This document shows positions 18,678-26,878 of a stretch of DNA of 64,000 bases, in pieces. Source of the DNA: a bacterium (GTDB lineage: Bacteria > Joyebacterota > Joyebacteria > Joyebacterales > Joyebacteraceae); assembly GCA_025774935.1 (NCBI GenBank), contig JALGZK010000009.1, positions 30,401 through 94,400 on the forward strand, in the 5' to 3' direction. A program made the translations under genes and the position numbers. The notes beneath the pieces are model-generated. The model saw only the letters and a list, made by a program, of their open reading frames with translations. It ran no database searches and was not told the origin of the DNA. Each line of letters opens with the position of its first letter. Positions within the stretch are counted from its first letter, which is position 1.

Positions 18678-19181
18678 GTGGAGAAGAGCACGCGACAGGG
18701 CTTTACCGTCAAGCGTATCGGCGGCTATCTCCACAAGATCGTCCCCGTGGTGGACGGTGCCGGCAAGGTGATCAGCTACGCCGTGAGCCCGCTCATGTGG
18801 GAACTCCGCCCGCGCGACGTCATGCAGATCATCGTCGGAGCTTCCGTGCTGGCGGTGCCCGTTGCTTTCACTGAGGAAACCTGGGTCCTGGGGCAGATAC
18901 TTCCTCTGGGGAACGTCCTCGCCCTGGGAGCGGTGTCAGTGGCGTTCATCGCTCTCTTCGTCTACTACAACTTCTACCGGGGAGCCATGAAGGGTCACGT
19001 CATGGAGTACGTGAAGCGCGTCGTCGCTATCTACGTGCTGTCCCTGGTCGTCGTCGGCGGACTGCTGACGCTGATCCAGAAGTGCCCATGGCGCGCGGAC
19101 GTGCTTCTGGCGTTCAAGCGGGTCGTGATCGTGGCGTTCCCAGCCTCTATGAGCGCGGCGATCAGCGACATGCTGAAGTAA
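18678..19181 (+). CDS. Integral membrane protein of DUF2391/TIGR02587 type
   Basis: 167 residues. A basic N-terminal tail (about 1-40) is followed by four hydrophobic segments near 48-66, 78-98, 117-137 and 143-163. The stretch 'RDVMQIIVGASVLAVPVAFTEETW' with 'LPLGNVLALGAVSVAFIALFVY' resembles the DUF2391 / TIGR02587 inner-membrane family as I recall it. The GTG start at 18678 has GGAGAGGAGG 8 bases upstream. No function is assigned to the family. It precedes the kinase-like gene by 148 bases on the same strand. Confidence 0.72.
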   Translation: MEKSTRQGFTVKRIGGYLHKIVPVVDGAGKVISYAVSPLMWELRPRDVMQIIVGASVLAVPVAFTEETWVLGQILPLGNVLALGAVSVAFIALFVYYNFYRGAMKGHVMEYVKRVVAIYVLSLVVVGGLLTLIQKCPWRADVLLAFKRVVIVAFPASMSAAISDMLK

Positions 19182-19329
19182 GCCTGCGGGATCGCCAGCG
19201 CGCAGTGCTTCCCAGAGGACAAACGAACGCGCTAGAATGGTGTGGGGTGGCCCCGGCGGGTACCTTGGCGGCTGGCGGTCAGAACTGTGGAAGACCGAGC
19301 GTCCGACGTCCGAACCAGGAGCATGCGAG

Positions 19330-20070
19330 ATGGCCGCACAGAGGCGGTTCGTGATCGACACCTTCGACTTCGAGGAAGGTGACGTACTGGCCGGGAAGTA
19401 TGAGGTTGTTTCCTCGCTCGGGTCTGGGTGGGAGGGCGAGGTCCTCCTGGTCTGCGAGCTGAACACGGGGATCGAACGGGCGGCGAAGTTCTTCTTCCCG
19501 CAGCGCAACCCGAGCAACCGAACGCTCGCATACTACGCGAAGAAACTCCACCGTCTCCGCCACTGTCCGATCCTCATCCAGTATCACACGCAGGAGACGA
19601 TCAGCTACCGCGGCATCCCCGTGACGTTCCTCGTCTCCGAGTATGTCGAAGGGGAGCTCCTGAGTGAGTTCCTCAAGCGACAGCCGGGCCAGCGTCTCGA
19701 CCCGTTCCAGGCGATGCACCTGCTCCACGCGCTCGCCAACGGGATGGAGAGCATCCATCATCTTCGCGAGTACCACGGCGACCTCCACACCGAGAACATC
19801 ATCGTCAAGCGCGCCGGCGTGGGCTTCGATGTGAAGCTCGTCGATCTCTACAGGTGGCGAGCACCCACACGTCAGAACATCCAGGACGACGTATGCGATC
19901 TCGTTCGGATCTTCTACGATGCCGTCGGCGGGAAGGAGCGCTACTCGCGCCAGCCCCCGGAGGTGAAACGCATCTGCTGCGGCCTCAAGCGCTCACTCAT
20001 CCTCAAGAAGTTCTCGACCGCCGGACAACTCAGGCAGTGGCTCGAGACAATGCCCTGGGAGTCGCGGTAA
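19330..20070 (+). CDS. Atypical protein-kinase-fold protein
   Basis: 246 residues. It retains a glycine-rich loop in altered form ('LGSGWEGEVLLV'), an ATP-anchoring lysine ('AAKFFFPQ'), a hinge-like 'FLVSEYVEGELL' and the catalytic loop 'YHGDLHTENIIV', where HGD replaces the common HRD. The DFG position reads 'VDL' ('KLVDLYRW'), so the magnesium aspartate is followed by Leu-Tyr rather than Phe-Gly. It is short and has no membrane segment or sensor domain. The ATG at 19330 has AGGAG 8 bases upstream. It may be a small-molecule or LPS-kinase-like enzyme rather than a Ser/Thr kinase. Confidence 0.78.
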   Translation: MAAQRRFVIDTFDFEEGDVLAGKYEVVSSLGSGWEGEVLLVCELNTGIERAAKFFFPQRNPSNRTLAYYAKKLHRLRHCPILIQYHTQETISYRGIPVTFLVSEYVEGELLSEFLKRQPGQRLDPFQAMHLLHALANGMESIHHLREYHGDLHTENIIVKRAGVGFDVKLVDLYRWRAPTRQNIQDDVCDLVRIFYDAVGGKERYSRQPPEVKRICCGLKRSLILKKFSTAGQLRQWLETMPWESR

Positions 20071-20569
20071 GCCACTTCGCTGGCGGCTCGCAGGCCCGCA
20101 TGAACAGGCACCTGTTGCCCGAGTCGCCGACGGCCCCAAACGCGGTCCTTCTGCCCCTTCCGCGGGTCCACAGAGTAGCCTGCAGGCGGCCGTCCCCGCT
20201 TCCGCGGACACGCATTTCCTGTTCGACAGCACTGGATTCCGAAGTGGTATAATCGGTGTGGAGGAGTGGCGAGAGGCGGCTACTGGCCATGTTCTCCGCG
20301 ACTCCGAGAGCGAGAACCCTGCCGCGGGTTTGTGCAGTTGGGCCTGTGTGTGGAAGAGGAGGACTCGAAGAAGCGCCCGGCGCATCTCGGTTACATCTGA
20401 ACCGAAGCCGGGACTGGGTGGTTCTTTGACAGTAGCGTTGTGTTGGTAGCGGGTTGTCCGTCCTGGCGTGGAGGAGGCGCGACGTGCGGGCGGCAGGGAC
20501 GTCGGCGACCCGCCTCCTGCCGGGCAGGGGAGCGGGCGGAGCTCCGCTCCTGGCGGAGGCACTGACGCG
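20071..20569 (+). other. Non-coding leader region before the RRM gene
   Basis: No gene supported. A perfect -10 box lies at 20248-20253. The following 310 bases up to the RRM start would form a long structured 5' leader, as is common for cold-responsive RNA-binding genes. Confidence 0.5.
20248..20253 (+). promoter_or_regulatory. Perfect -10 box upstream of the RRM gene
   Basis: TATAAT, rare in this GC-rich sequence. The best -35 candidate (TTCGAC at 20222) is 20 bases away, so the promoter may rely on an activator. Confidence 0.4.
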
Positions 20570-21031
20570 ATGGCCACAACCATCTATGTCGGCAACCTGC
20601 CGTTCGAATCGAGCGAGGCAGACGTCGAGGCCCTGTTCGCTCCGTTCGGCGAGGTGCGGTCGATCAGATTCGTGATCGACCACAGCAGCAGTCCTGGCCA
20701 GTGCTACGCTTTCGTCAGCATGAAGGAAGAGGAGGCGAGAGAAGCGGCGAGCTTCCTGGATAGTATGGACTTCAGGGGACAGACTCTCGTCGTGAATCTC
20801 GACAGAACCAGGGAGCGACGCAGCAAGAGAGACCATCGTCGCGATCGGGAGGAGGCCAGGCAACTGAAGCGTCGTAAGCCGCCCAGGCACCCGAGCTGGG
20901 CGGACGACGACGAGGACGAAGAGGACAGCAAGGACGATCGCGAGGACGACGGCTGGTGGGGAGATGAGGAAGACACCGGCTGGTACGGACTGCGCGGCTG
21001 GAGAGTCGAGGACGACGAGGCCGGCTCCTAA
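20570..21031 (+). CDS. RRM-type RNA-binding protein with acidic tail
   Basis: 153 residues. One RNA recognition motif fills residues 1-80: RNP2 'IYVGNLPF' at the very start and RNP1 'GQCYAFVSM' at about 44-52. A basic stretch follows ('RRSKRDHRRDREE'), then a strongly acidic, Trp/Gly-rich tail ('DDDEDEEDSKDDREDD', 'GWWGDEED', 'GWYGLRGW'). Single-RRM proteins in bacteria are usually cold-induced RNA chaperones. The acidic tail is longer than in cyanobacterial Rbp proteins. The ATG at 20570 has GGCGGAGG 10 bases upstream, and the RRM begins four residues later; upstream in-frame codons would only add low-complexity residues. Confidence 0.9.
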   Translation: MATTIYVGNLPFESSEADVEALFAPFGEVRSIRFVIDHSSSPGQCYAFVSMKEEEAREAASFLDSMDFRGQTLVVNLDRTRERRSKRDHRRDREEARQLKRRKPPRHPSWADDDEDEEDSKDDREDDGWWGDEEDTGWYGLRGWRVEDDEAGS

Positions 21032-21196
21032 GTCCGCGGAGGAACGCGATAGTCGCTGACAAGGCGCCCCTTGCCGGCGCGCTCGAATCGCCGGGCATCG
21101 GTGGTTCGGAGACCGCGCCGGTGGGGGGCGTCGCTCTATCACGGAGTGGGGTGGTGCTTCCTTCGGACGTCAAGCCGCAGGTACTGGACGCACGTG

Positions 21197-21220
21197 ACGG
21201 GTTCGAATCCCCTCGGGGAG
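21197..21220 (+). repeat. tRNA-Glu T-arm and acceptor remnant
   Basis: The first 15 bases, ACGGGTTCGAATCCC, are identical to 12474-12488 in tRNA-Glu. Over 24 bases 21 match. The anticodon and 5' half are not recognisable. Confidence 0.65.
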
Positions 21221-21343
21221 AACGGAGTAGCACGGCGATCGCGGCCTGGGAGCGGTACTTCCGCTCTCAGGCCGCCCTCATGAGCGCCTGCCTGAGCGCA
21301 TCCATATCCTCAAGCCACTGATCGAGGTGTTTCGAACTAGCAC

Positions 21344-21357
21344 GCATTAGGGACGCC
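21344..21357 (+). repeat. Short 'GCATTAGGGACGCC' remnant followed by hairpin
   Basis: GCATTAGGGACGCC is also present at 15670-15683. A T-arm-like GTTTCGAACT precedes it and a strong hairpin follows 13 bases later, as in the other copies. Confidence 0.5.
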
Positions 21358-21370
21358 AGATCTGAGAAGA

Positions 21371-21405
21371 GACGACGCGGGTCGCATTGAGCGACCCGCG
21401 CCGTC
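21371..21405. terminator. Bidirectional terminator
   Basis: A 14-bp stem with one mismatch (GACG-CGCGGGTCGC type arms) around loop ATTGA. It lies between a + strand gene and the convergent minus-strand gene that ends at 21444. Confidence 0.7.
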
Positions 21406-21443
21406 ACATCCGCTACTCGAGATCCTACTGCAGACCGCTCAAT

Positions 21444-22067
21444 CTACCGGAAGAGGCCCTTGATCGTGCTCCAGGTCATGCTCTCGATCGAGGTCTGCGG
21501 GCTGCCATAGATCCTGGCCATCCAGCGGAAGTAGGAGCCGGGTCCGTCCCAGGTCACGCAGTCAAAGGACCAGTCGTGAGGGATGATGACTCCGGATGCA
21601 GCCGTCGCCATGTCGGCGCCCACCACCACCTGGTACTTGATGTAGTAGAGCGTTCCCTCCGTGACGTAGACGGCCGGAACCAGGTTCTCCCCCTGCCAAC
21701 CGTGTGTCGCCGACTCCGTATACGACACGGTCGCGAGGACCGGCCCGGTCGGCGCGCCGCTGCCATCGTCTTCGAGCAGCGAGACGGCCACGGAACCGCC
21801 GACTCCGCCAGCGTAGAACTCGATCCTCTCGAAGGCAAAGCTCGTACTGGGAACGTACGCAAACCCGAAACACTCGGCCGCGTATTGCCCCCACGGTTCG
21901 TAGGGTTGGCCGTCGTTCCAACCCTCGATGTACTCCTCTCTGGGCGCATCTGTGGGTATTGCCTCCCCTCCCGGAGACGCGGGCTCGGCACCACCCACTG
22001 TCAGTGCCAGAGCCAAGCCAGGCACCACGATGAGGAGAACGGCCAGGAAAAGAGCGAGGCTTCTCAT
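21444..22067 (-). CDS. Secreted hypothetical protein ending in the WG-IK-YR C-terminal motif
   Basis: 207 residues. Signal peptide about 1-22 ('MRSLALFLAVLLIVVPGLALA'-type, shown by its hydrophobic core). The mature part has beta-rich segments ('FAFERIEFYAGGVGGSVAVSLLEDDG', 'GTLYYIKYQVVVG', 'YFRWMARIYG') resembling carbohydrate-binding-like or DUF4082-type jelly rolls, with a Trp near the end. The last residues read 'ESMTWSTIKGLFR', a variant of the shared exoprotein tail described in the findings. The start is ATG with GGAGGG 4 bases upstream. No enzymatic motif is seen. It points into a shared terminator. Confidence 0.78.
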   Translation of the reverse strand: MRSLALFLAVLLIVVPGLALALTVGGAEPASPGGEAIPTDAPREEYIEGWNDGQPYEPWGQYAAECFGFAYVPSTSFAFERIEFYAGGVGGSVAVSLLEDDGSGAPTGPVLATVSYTESATHGWQGENLVPAVYVTEGTLYYIKYQVVVGADMATAASGVIIPHDWSFDCVTWDGPGSYFRWMARIYGSPQTSIESMTWSTIKGLFR

Positions 22068-22585
22068 GTGCCCTCCGTCCTGCAGTTGGATCCCATGGCA
22101 CGAATTCCCTGCCACGCCAGCGCGCAGCACCGCTCGAGTTCGGCGGGCACAAGCTCGGCTGTCACCGACAGGCACAGAGACAGCACCCGCTGGTGCGCCG
22201 AGTATACCACAGACGAGCCGGCGTGTCGAGAATGACCCGCCGGCAGCCTCTCCGGCCTGTCGTGCGGCTCACTCGCCCAGTGGCGCTCAGGTGATGGCGT
22301 CCCAATCACGCTCGGAGCGAGAGGAAGCTCAACATCCTCTGCCTGCCGAGGGGACAGAACTCGGGAGTCAAGCCGCAGTGGCTTGCTTGCGGATCGTCTC
22401 CGCATCCAGGAGCCGCTCCTCAGTGTGGTTCCAGCTGAGGTGCTGAGGGACTGTCACCTCACAAGGTGTCCGCAGATATGGGCTCCTTGTGGGGTCCTAT
22501 CAGCGGACACCGCACCTCGAATCCCACCCACCTCACGTGCGTCCAAACAGCAGGCACGTAGGCTGGTCTGGGCAGGGAGGGGACT
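22068..22585 (+). other. Non-coding divergent gap before msrBA
   Basis: No gene supported. It contains the 5' side of the minus-strand gene, then a long inverted repeat at 22465-22511 about 75 bases before the methionine sulfoxide reductase start. I see no good promoter boxes. Confidence 0.5.
22465..22511 (+). promoter_or_regulatory. Stem-loop in the presumed msrBA leader
   Basis: GGTGTCCGC at 22465-22473 pairs with GCGGACACC at 22503-22511; GATA/TATC extends the stem after one mismatch. It could be a leader structure, an operator or the terminator of an unseen transcript. Confidence 0.4.
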
Positions 22586-23527
22586 ATGCGGAAGCTCGTG
22601 GCGGCAATCGCCTTGTTGGCCATGCCGCTGGTCTTCGGGCTCGTCTGGGCGGGAGAGGAGACCGGCATGAGCACCAAGGAGTATCGCGAACTCACGCCTG
22701 AAGAGGAGGCGGTGATCGTCGACAAGGGGACGGAGTTTCCCTTCTCCGGGGAGTACTACGACCATTTCGAGAAGGGCACCTATCACTGCAGGCGCTGCGA
22801 CGCGCCGCTCTATCGGTCGAGCCATAAGTTCGCGACGTCCTGCGGATGGCCGAGCTTCGACGACGAGATTGAGGGCGCGGTGAGGCATGAGACGGACGCG
22901 GACGGGATGAGGACCGAGATCCTCTGCGCCGACTGCGGCGCTCACCTGGGGCACGTGTTCGAGGGGGAGATGCTGACGGACAAGAACGTCCGACACTGCG
23001 TGAACTCGATCTCCCTCGTCTTCGTGCCCGATGAGGAGACTGTGGACACAGCACGCGCGTACTTCGCCGGAGGGTGCTTCTGGGGAGTCGAGCACCTCTT
23101 CGAAGGTCAGGAGGGAGTGATCTCCGCCGCCTCTGGCTACATGGGCGGTTCGACAGAGAACCCCACGTACGAGGAAGTGATCTCCGGCATCACGGGCCAC
23201 ATGGAGACCGTCGAGGTCGAGTACGATCCTGAGAAGGTCACCTACGAGGAACTCGCCCGCTACTTCTTCGAGATCCACGACCCGACGCAGGCAGGCGGTC
23301 AGGGTCCCGACATCGGCGAGCAGTACCTGTCGGCGGTCTTCTACCGGAACGACGAGGAGAAAGAGACGGCAGAGAGGCTCATCGGCATCCTCAGGGACAA
23401 GGGGTACGACGTCGTGACGAAGGTGCTCCCCGCGGGGCAGTTCTGGGAGGCCGAAGGCTACCACCAGGACTACTACGCTCGCACGGGGCGTCAGTCCTAC
23501 TGCCATGTCTACACGAAGAGATTCTAG
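22586..23527 (+). CDS. msrBA: Exported bifunctional methionine sulfoxide reductase MsrB-MsrA
   Basis: 313 residues. Repairs R- and S-methionine sulfoxide in extracytoplasmic proteins. Signal peptide about 1-22 ('LLAMPLVFGLVWAG'). MsrB domain about 35-150: zinc knuckles 'CRRCDAP' and 'CADCGAHLGH', and catalytic Cys in 'VRHCVNS'. MsrA domain about 155-313: catalytic 'GGCFWGVEH', 'GYMGGSTENPTYEEV' and 'GGQGPDIGEQYLSAVFY'. The domain order B-A is the reverse of Neisseria-type MsrAB. Start ATG with GGGAGGGG 5 bases upstream. Because it is exported it needs an extracytoplasmic reductant; the secreted selenoredoxin at 58.7 kb is one possibility. A terminator follows. Confidence 0.95.
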   Translation: MRKLVAAIALLAMPLVFGLVWAGEETGMSTKEYRELTPEEEAVIVDKGTEFPFSGEYYDHFEKGTYHCRRCDAPLYRSSHKFATSCGWPSFDDEIEGAVRHETDADGMRTEILCADCGAHLGHVFEGEMLTDKNVRHCVNSISLVFVPDEETVDTARAYFAGGCFWGVEHLFEGQEGVISAASGYMGGSTENPTYEEVISGITGHMETVEVEYDPEKVTYEELARYFFEIHDPTQAGGQGPDIGEQYLSAVFYRNDEEKETAERLIGILRDKGYDVVTKVLPAGQFWEAEGYHQDYYARTGRQSYCHVYTKRF

Positions 23528-23616
23528 TCTCCCCGCGACTTGACACTCGCACGCTCGTCAGCACCGCTCGCAGGAGGCGGTGAGGAGAGAGACGTCCTGA
23601 CAGGTGACACCAACTT

Positions 23617-23645
23617 GAGAAGGCCCGCGGGAGCGGGCCTTTCTC
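23617..23645. terminator. Terminator after msrBA
   Basis: GAGAAGGCCCGC pairs with GCGGGCCTTTCTC around loop GGGA, with T-rich ends. It separates msrBA from the convergent cupredoxin gene. Confidence 0.85.
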
Positions 23646-23684
23646 ATCGTACGGATGCTTGAAGTCGGTCGAGTCCGCTCCCGA

Positions 23685-24119
23685 TCAGCGGTAGAGTTCC
23701 TTGATGCGTCCCCAGGACACCGCCTCGTCCGGCGCCCTGGTGTCGATTCCGACGCCAACGGAACCCACCATGCCGAAGAGAGAGCCGTGCGGCTGGCAGA
23801 AGTAGTCGTAGACCCCTCCAGGAACCGGATTCGCGATGAGGAATGCAGCGTCGAACACCACATCGAAGGTGGTTCCCGCGAGATCTGGGGGGCCAGAGGA
23901 GAAGTAGGGTGTGGGCGATCCCGGAACGCCCGAGACGACGTTGTGCCCACCGCTGTCCCATACCCAGTGTACCGTGTCACCCACAGCTACAGTGACGTCC
24001 GCGGGCGAGAACGTGAACAGTCCGCCGGGGCCAACAGTGACGTTATGCGTCACGGCGGTCGCCGAGAAGGCAGTGAACACAAGAGCCGCCGCAACCAGAG
24101 CTACACTGGTCATCTTCAT
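23685..24119 (-). CDS. Secreted plastocyanin-like cupredoxin with WG-IK-YR tail
   Basis: 144 residues. Signal peptide about 1-20. The mature chain is a single cupredoxin domain: 'VTVGPGGLFTFSPADVTVAVGDTV' opens the fold, with type-1 copper ligands His in 'SGGHNVVSG', then Cys, His and Met in 'YFCQPHGSLFGM'. It should carry electrons or store copper outside the cytoplasm. After the domain a short linker ends in 'EAVSWGRIKELYR', the shared exoprotein tail. The ATG at 24119 has AAGGAAGG 7 bases upstream and gives the clean signal peptide; an upstream frame start adds 16 residues without one. Confidence 0.9.
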   Translation of the reverse strand: MKMTSVALVAAALVFTAFSATAVTHNVTVGPGGLFTFSPADVTVAVGDTVHWVWDSGGHNVVSGVPGSPTPYFSSGPPDLAGTTFDVVFDAAFLIANPVPGGVYDYFCQPHGSLFGMVGSVGVGIDTRAPDEAVSWGRIKELYR

Positions 24120-24523
24120 TGCTGGACCTTCCTTTGCAGGAGGCTCACGACCGGTTGACCGGAGCATGCAACTCCCCCCTCACCAGCTGTTTAGATGACG
24201 TTTCCTCCCTCGGGTTGCCTGCCGAGGGTCGGGTGGGACCCGTGGGGTCCCTTCTGTGTGATGTGGCCGTCCAGCATGGCCGCAGATCACGTGGCGGCTC
24301 GTGATTCCGAGATGTCCTGGCTCGAGAGGAGAGCGCTGCGACGCCACCTTCGGGGGAGACTGCCCAGCTCTGCGAGCCACCTCCAGCACGGGCGCCATAC
24401 AGAGGACGGCAGGCCTCCCGTGTGAAGTTGACCCACCCTCTCTGATGCGGTAGCTTCGGGGTGCCGTCCCCGCAGTCTCACCTCCGTGAGCACGTCGTCC
24501 GCGATTCGCAGAGAGGCAATCAC
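24120..24523 (+). other. Non-coding divergent gap
   Basis: No gene supported. A short palindromic stretch, GGGACCC-GTGG-GGTCCC, lies near 24235-24250. No promoter boxes were convincing on either strand. Confidence 0.45.
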
Positions 24524-26056
24524 ATGGCCGTGACTCCCCCCGCCCGTCCTACCCAGCTTCCCGCAGCCCTTGTCGTCGTCTTGTGTCTGCTCCAGCCCGC
24601 CATTCCCCTGGGCGACGACACCGCGCACGCGCAGGCGTCGCGCGTCGCTCGGATCGCCGACCCGTGTTGCGAGATTGCGGACGTCCCGGGTGTGGTCTGG
24701 TACGGGATGGACTCCACGCTGACGGTCGATAGACTCGCCGCCTACTGTGCCCCCATTCTCTGGTTCTCGCCCGACGAACCGCTCCTCGACGACAGGACGG
24801 GAGAGGACATCCGTCTCCCCGAGCCCTTTCCGTTCGAGGACGCACCCGACGCGCCGGTGGTCTACTACCGCCTGCGCAAGGTGTACGCGCGCGACGACAA
24901 CGAGGCGCCGCCGTACGTCCCGGCCGGAGACGACCGCGGGGCTGCGCTCGTTGACCTCGAGAACGCGTCCGCCGTGGAGCTGGACTTCTTCTTCTACTAC
25001 TCCGGCGAAGAGGGGTTCGGCGGCCACGCGCACGACGTCGAATCGGTCGAGATGAAGATCGGGATTGGCGACCGCGATTGCGAGAACTGCAAGTTCGGGT
25101 TCGCGGTAATGCGCGTGAATGCCAAGGCGCATGGCGTCCTCTGGTACGACAACACGCTCACTTCGGACGTCCACACCGTGTTCCCGATGACCATCCTAGT
25201 GGAGGAGGGGAAGCACGCGAGCTGCACCGACAAGAACGGCGACGGTTACTACACCCCGGGCTATGACGTCAGCGAGCGGATCAACGACGCGTGGGGGGTA
25301 CGCGACGTGATCAGAAGCGGCATGCTGGCGTCGGGCGGTTTCGAGAGCTGGATGGCCAAGGTGCGGAGGCCCGACACCCGGGTCTTTCCCCCGCTTCCCG
25401 AGGACAGCCCGCTCCTTGCGGCGCATCACGGGAACGAGTGGTACGAGAGCAGTGACCACGCTGTCTACGAGCTGCGCGAGTTTCCGCGGCCCGAGATGGC
25501 CGAGCACGACGAGCATCTCTACCCGTTCATCGAGAACAAGGGGAATCCCGACTGGCCGGAGGTGGACGAGGACGTCCAGTTCAAAGAGGTCACCGACTGG
25601 CTCTACGACGGGAGCGCGCGACGGTCGCTCTCGGTCGCGTACCGCTACGACGGCGATCACGGTGTCTCCTTCGTGTTCCCGTTCTTCATCATCAAGAACC
25701 TGGAAGTGAAGGTGACGGGGGGATGGCTCGTCCAGCGCGTGATCCTCTCGGACTATCGCCTGCGGGACATCACGTGGCAGGGCATGTACACGACGTCGGC
25801 GTCGCGGTGGGTCTCCGGCTACTTCGCCGCCGGCGCCAAGTGGGACAAAGACGACAGCGGGCACCGGGCCACGTATTTCGCCAGCGAGACCGGACTCAAG
25901 TTCCGGGCGAACATCGGGAGCACGCCGCTCCGGTTCCTGAGACACCTCGGGACCGACTTCTGGGGGCTCCGCGCGGGCATTCGATACGTCGGCGCCGGTG
26001 CGTGGAGCTTCGACGACATCGGCTACGTGATCGAGTTCGGCGCGGGAGCGTTCTAG
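24524..26056 (+). CDS. Exported protein, Vps62-like N-terminal region with predicted outer-membrane barrel C-terminus
   Basis: 510 residues. Signal peptide about 1-37 (hydrophobic core 'LPAALVVVLCLLQ'). The N-terminal half has 'YCAPILWFSPDEPLLD', 'ELDFFFYYSGEEGFGGHAHDVESVEM' (landmark at about residues 153-178) and 'VMRVNAKAHGVLWYDN'. A Phe/Tyr-rich strand followed by a G-H-x-H-D-x-E-x-V/M box is how I recall the Vps62-type family. The C-terminal third alternates aromatic strands ('SFVFPFFII', 'GLRAGIRYVGAG') and ends 'VIEFGAGAF' with a terminal Phe, as outer-membrane barrels do. Start ATG with AGAGAGG 8 bases upstream. Function unknown; the HDVE box may bind metal. Confidence 0.68.
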   Translation: MAVTPPARPTQLPAALVVVLCLLQPAIPLGDDTAHAQASRVARIADPCCEIADVPGVVWYGMDSTLTVDRLAAYCAPILWFSPDEPLLDDRTGEDIRLPEPFPFEDAPDAPVVYYRLRKVYARDDNEAPPYVPAGDDRGAALVDLENASAVELDFFFYYSGEEGFGGHAHDVESVEMKIGIGDRDCENCKFGFAVMRVNAKAHGVLWYDNTLTSDVHTVFPMTILVEEGKHASCTDKNGDGYYTPGYDVSERINDAWGVRDVIRSGMLASGGFESWMAKVRRPDTRVFPPLPEDSPLLAAHHGNEWYESSDHAVYELREFPRPEMAEHDEHLYPFIENKGNPDWPEVDEDVQFKEVTDWLYDGSARRSLSVAYRYDGDHGVSFVFPFFIIKNLEVKVTGGWLVQRVILSDYRLRDITWQGMYTTSASRWVSGYFAAGAKWDKDDSGHRATYFASETGLKFRANIGSTPLRFLRHLGTDFWGLRAGIRYVGAGAWSFDDIGYVIEFGAGAF

Positions 26057-26448
26057 CGGTCGGCGGCCTTGCCGGGTGCTGGGAGGCCTCGCAGCCAGCG
26101 ACTCTCGCTCTGTGCGGCTGACCCGTGGCCGCGGATGGGGTTGAGATCACGGATTCCCAGCCGCCCGGGGGATCATGCTGAGCGGCACGGTCATAGCGGC
26201 GCTGGTCGCTTCCCTCTTCGGGGGAGAGGCCAGCGCCGTCTCAGGTGATGCCCTTGACAACAGGCTGGCTCTTCAGCCGACCGCCGATCGCTCTGGACCG
26301 CTCGGATCACTTCCTTCGCCGACGCATCTGATAGTGAGTAGGGAGTGAGTCCGAATGTGGGTGCACGCCCCGCAGGCGCCCGAGGTTGACTTGCGGTTCT
26401 CGCGACGGAGTGTTCGCGGGACCGCAGATCACAGAGGAGGAGGATAGA
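26057..26448 (+). other. Non-coding gap before the AhpD-like gene
   Basis: No gene seen. It holds an inverted repeat at 26198-26237 and an isolated TTGACA (26254) with no matching -10. Confidence 0.45.
26198..26237 (+). terminator. Inverted repeat, possible terminator
   Basis: GGCGCTGG and CCAGCGCC close a stem with an inner CCCTC-TTCG-GGGGAG hairpin. No T-run follows. Confidence 0.4.
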
Positions 26449-26850
26449 GTGGCAACATCAACGGTGGCAACGTCAGCGGAGGTGTTCCAGGAGGTCGAGA
26501 AGGCCCTCGGTGTTGTTCCCACGTTTCTGAAGGAGCTCGACTACGACCCGGTGGCACTGGAGCACAGCTGGGCGCTGATACAGAAGTTCATTCTGGGGGA
26601 GTCTGAGATCCCGCCCAAGTACAGGGAGCTCATGGGCGTCGCTGTCGCGTCGGCGGTGCACTGTCGCTTCTGCGTCACGTTCCACGCGGCGGTCGCGAAG
26701 CTGTACGGAGCCACGGACGAGGAGATCAAGGAAGCGTCCTTCCTGGCCAAGCATACCGTCGGGTGGAGTTCCTTCGTGGATGGACGCCTCGCCGACATCG
26801 GGCAGCTGGAGAAGGAGCTGGCGATGATAGGGGAGCACATGTCGAAGTAG
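26449..26850 (+). CDS. AhpD-like carboxymuconolactone decarboxylase-family protein
   Basis: 133 residues. All-helical AhpD-like fold with the redox motif 'ELMGVAVASAVHCRFCVTFH', that is E-x(10)-C-x-x-C-x(3)-H. Proteins of this type are usually alkylhydroperoxidases or thiol-dependent peroxidase partners. It has no signal peptide, so it is cytoplasmic. The GTG start at 26449 has GAGGAGGAG 5 bases upstream; an upstream frame start would add 21 residues without support. A terminator follows. It stands alone, with no ahpC next to it, so its electron donor is unknown. Confidence 0.88.
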   Translation: MATSTVATSAEVFQEVEKALGVVPTFLKELDYDPVALEHSWALIQKFILGESEIPPKYRELMGVAVASAVHCRFCVTFHAAVAKLYGATDEEIKEASFLAKHTVGWSSFVDGRLADIGQLEKELAMIGEHMSK

Positions 26851-26878
26851 GTCGCATCCCCGGAGCTCAGGAACAACG

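Larger units (their letters stand above)
21032..21443 (+). other. Non-coding gap with tRNA-Glu remnants
   Basis: No gene. It contains two tRNA-Glu 3'-end-like pieces (21197-21220 and 21344-21357) and a strong hairpin. Confidence 0.55.

Noticed and set aside
20426..20448. TTGACA at 20426 as a promoter for the RRM gene
   Set aside because: No acceptable -10 at 16-18 bases.
12663..21357. Integron attC sites separating cassettes
   Set aside because: The repeats contain TTAGGG but no RYYYAAC/GTTRRRY pairing or attC fold, no integron integrase is present, and they match tRNA-Glu better.
26254..26282. TTGACA at 26254 as promoter of the AhpD-like gene
   Set aside because: The -10 position is GC-only.
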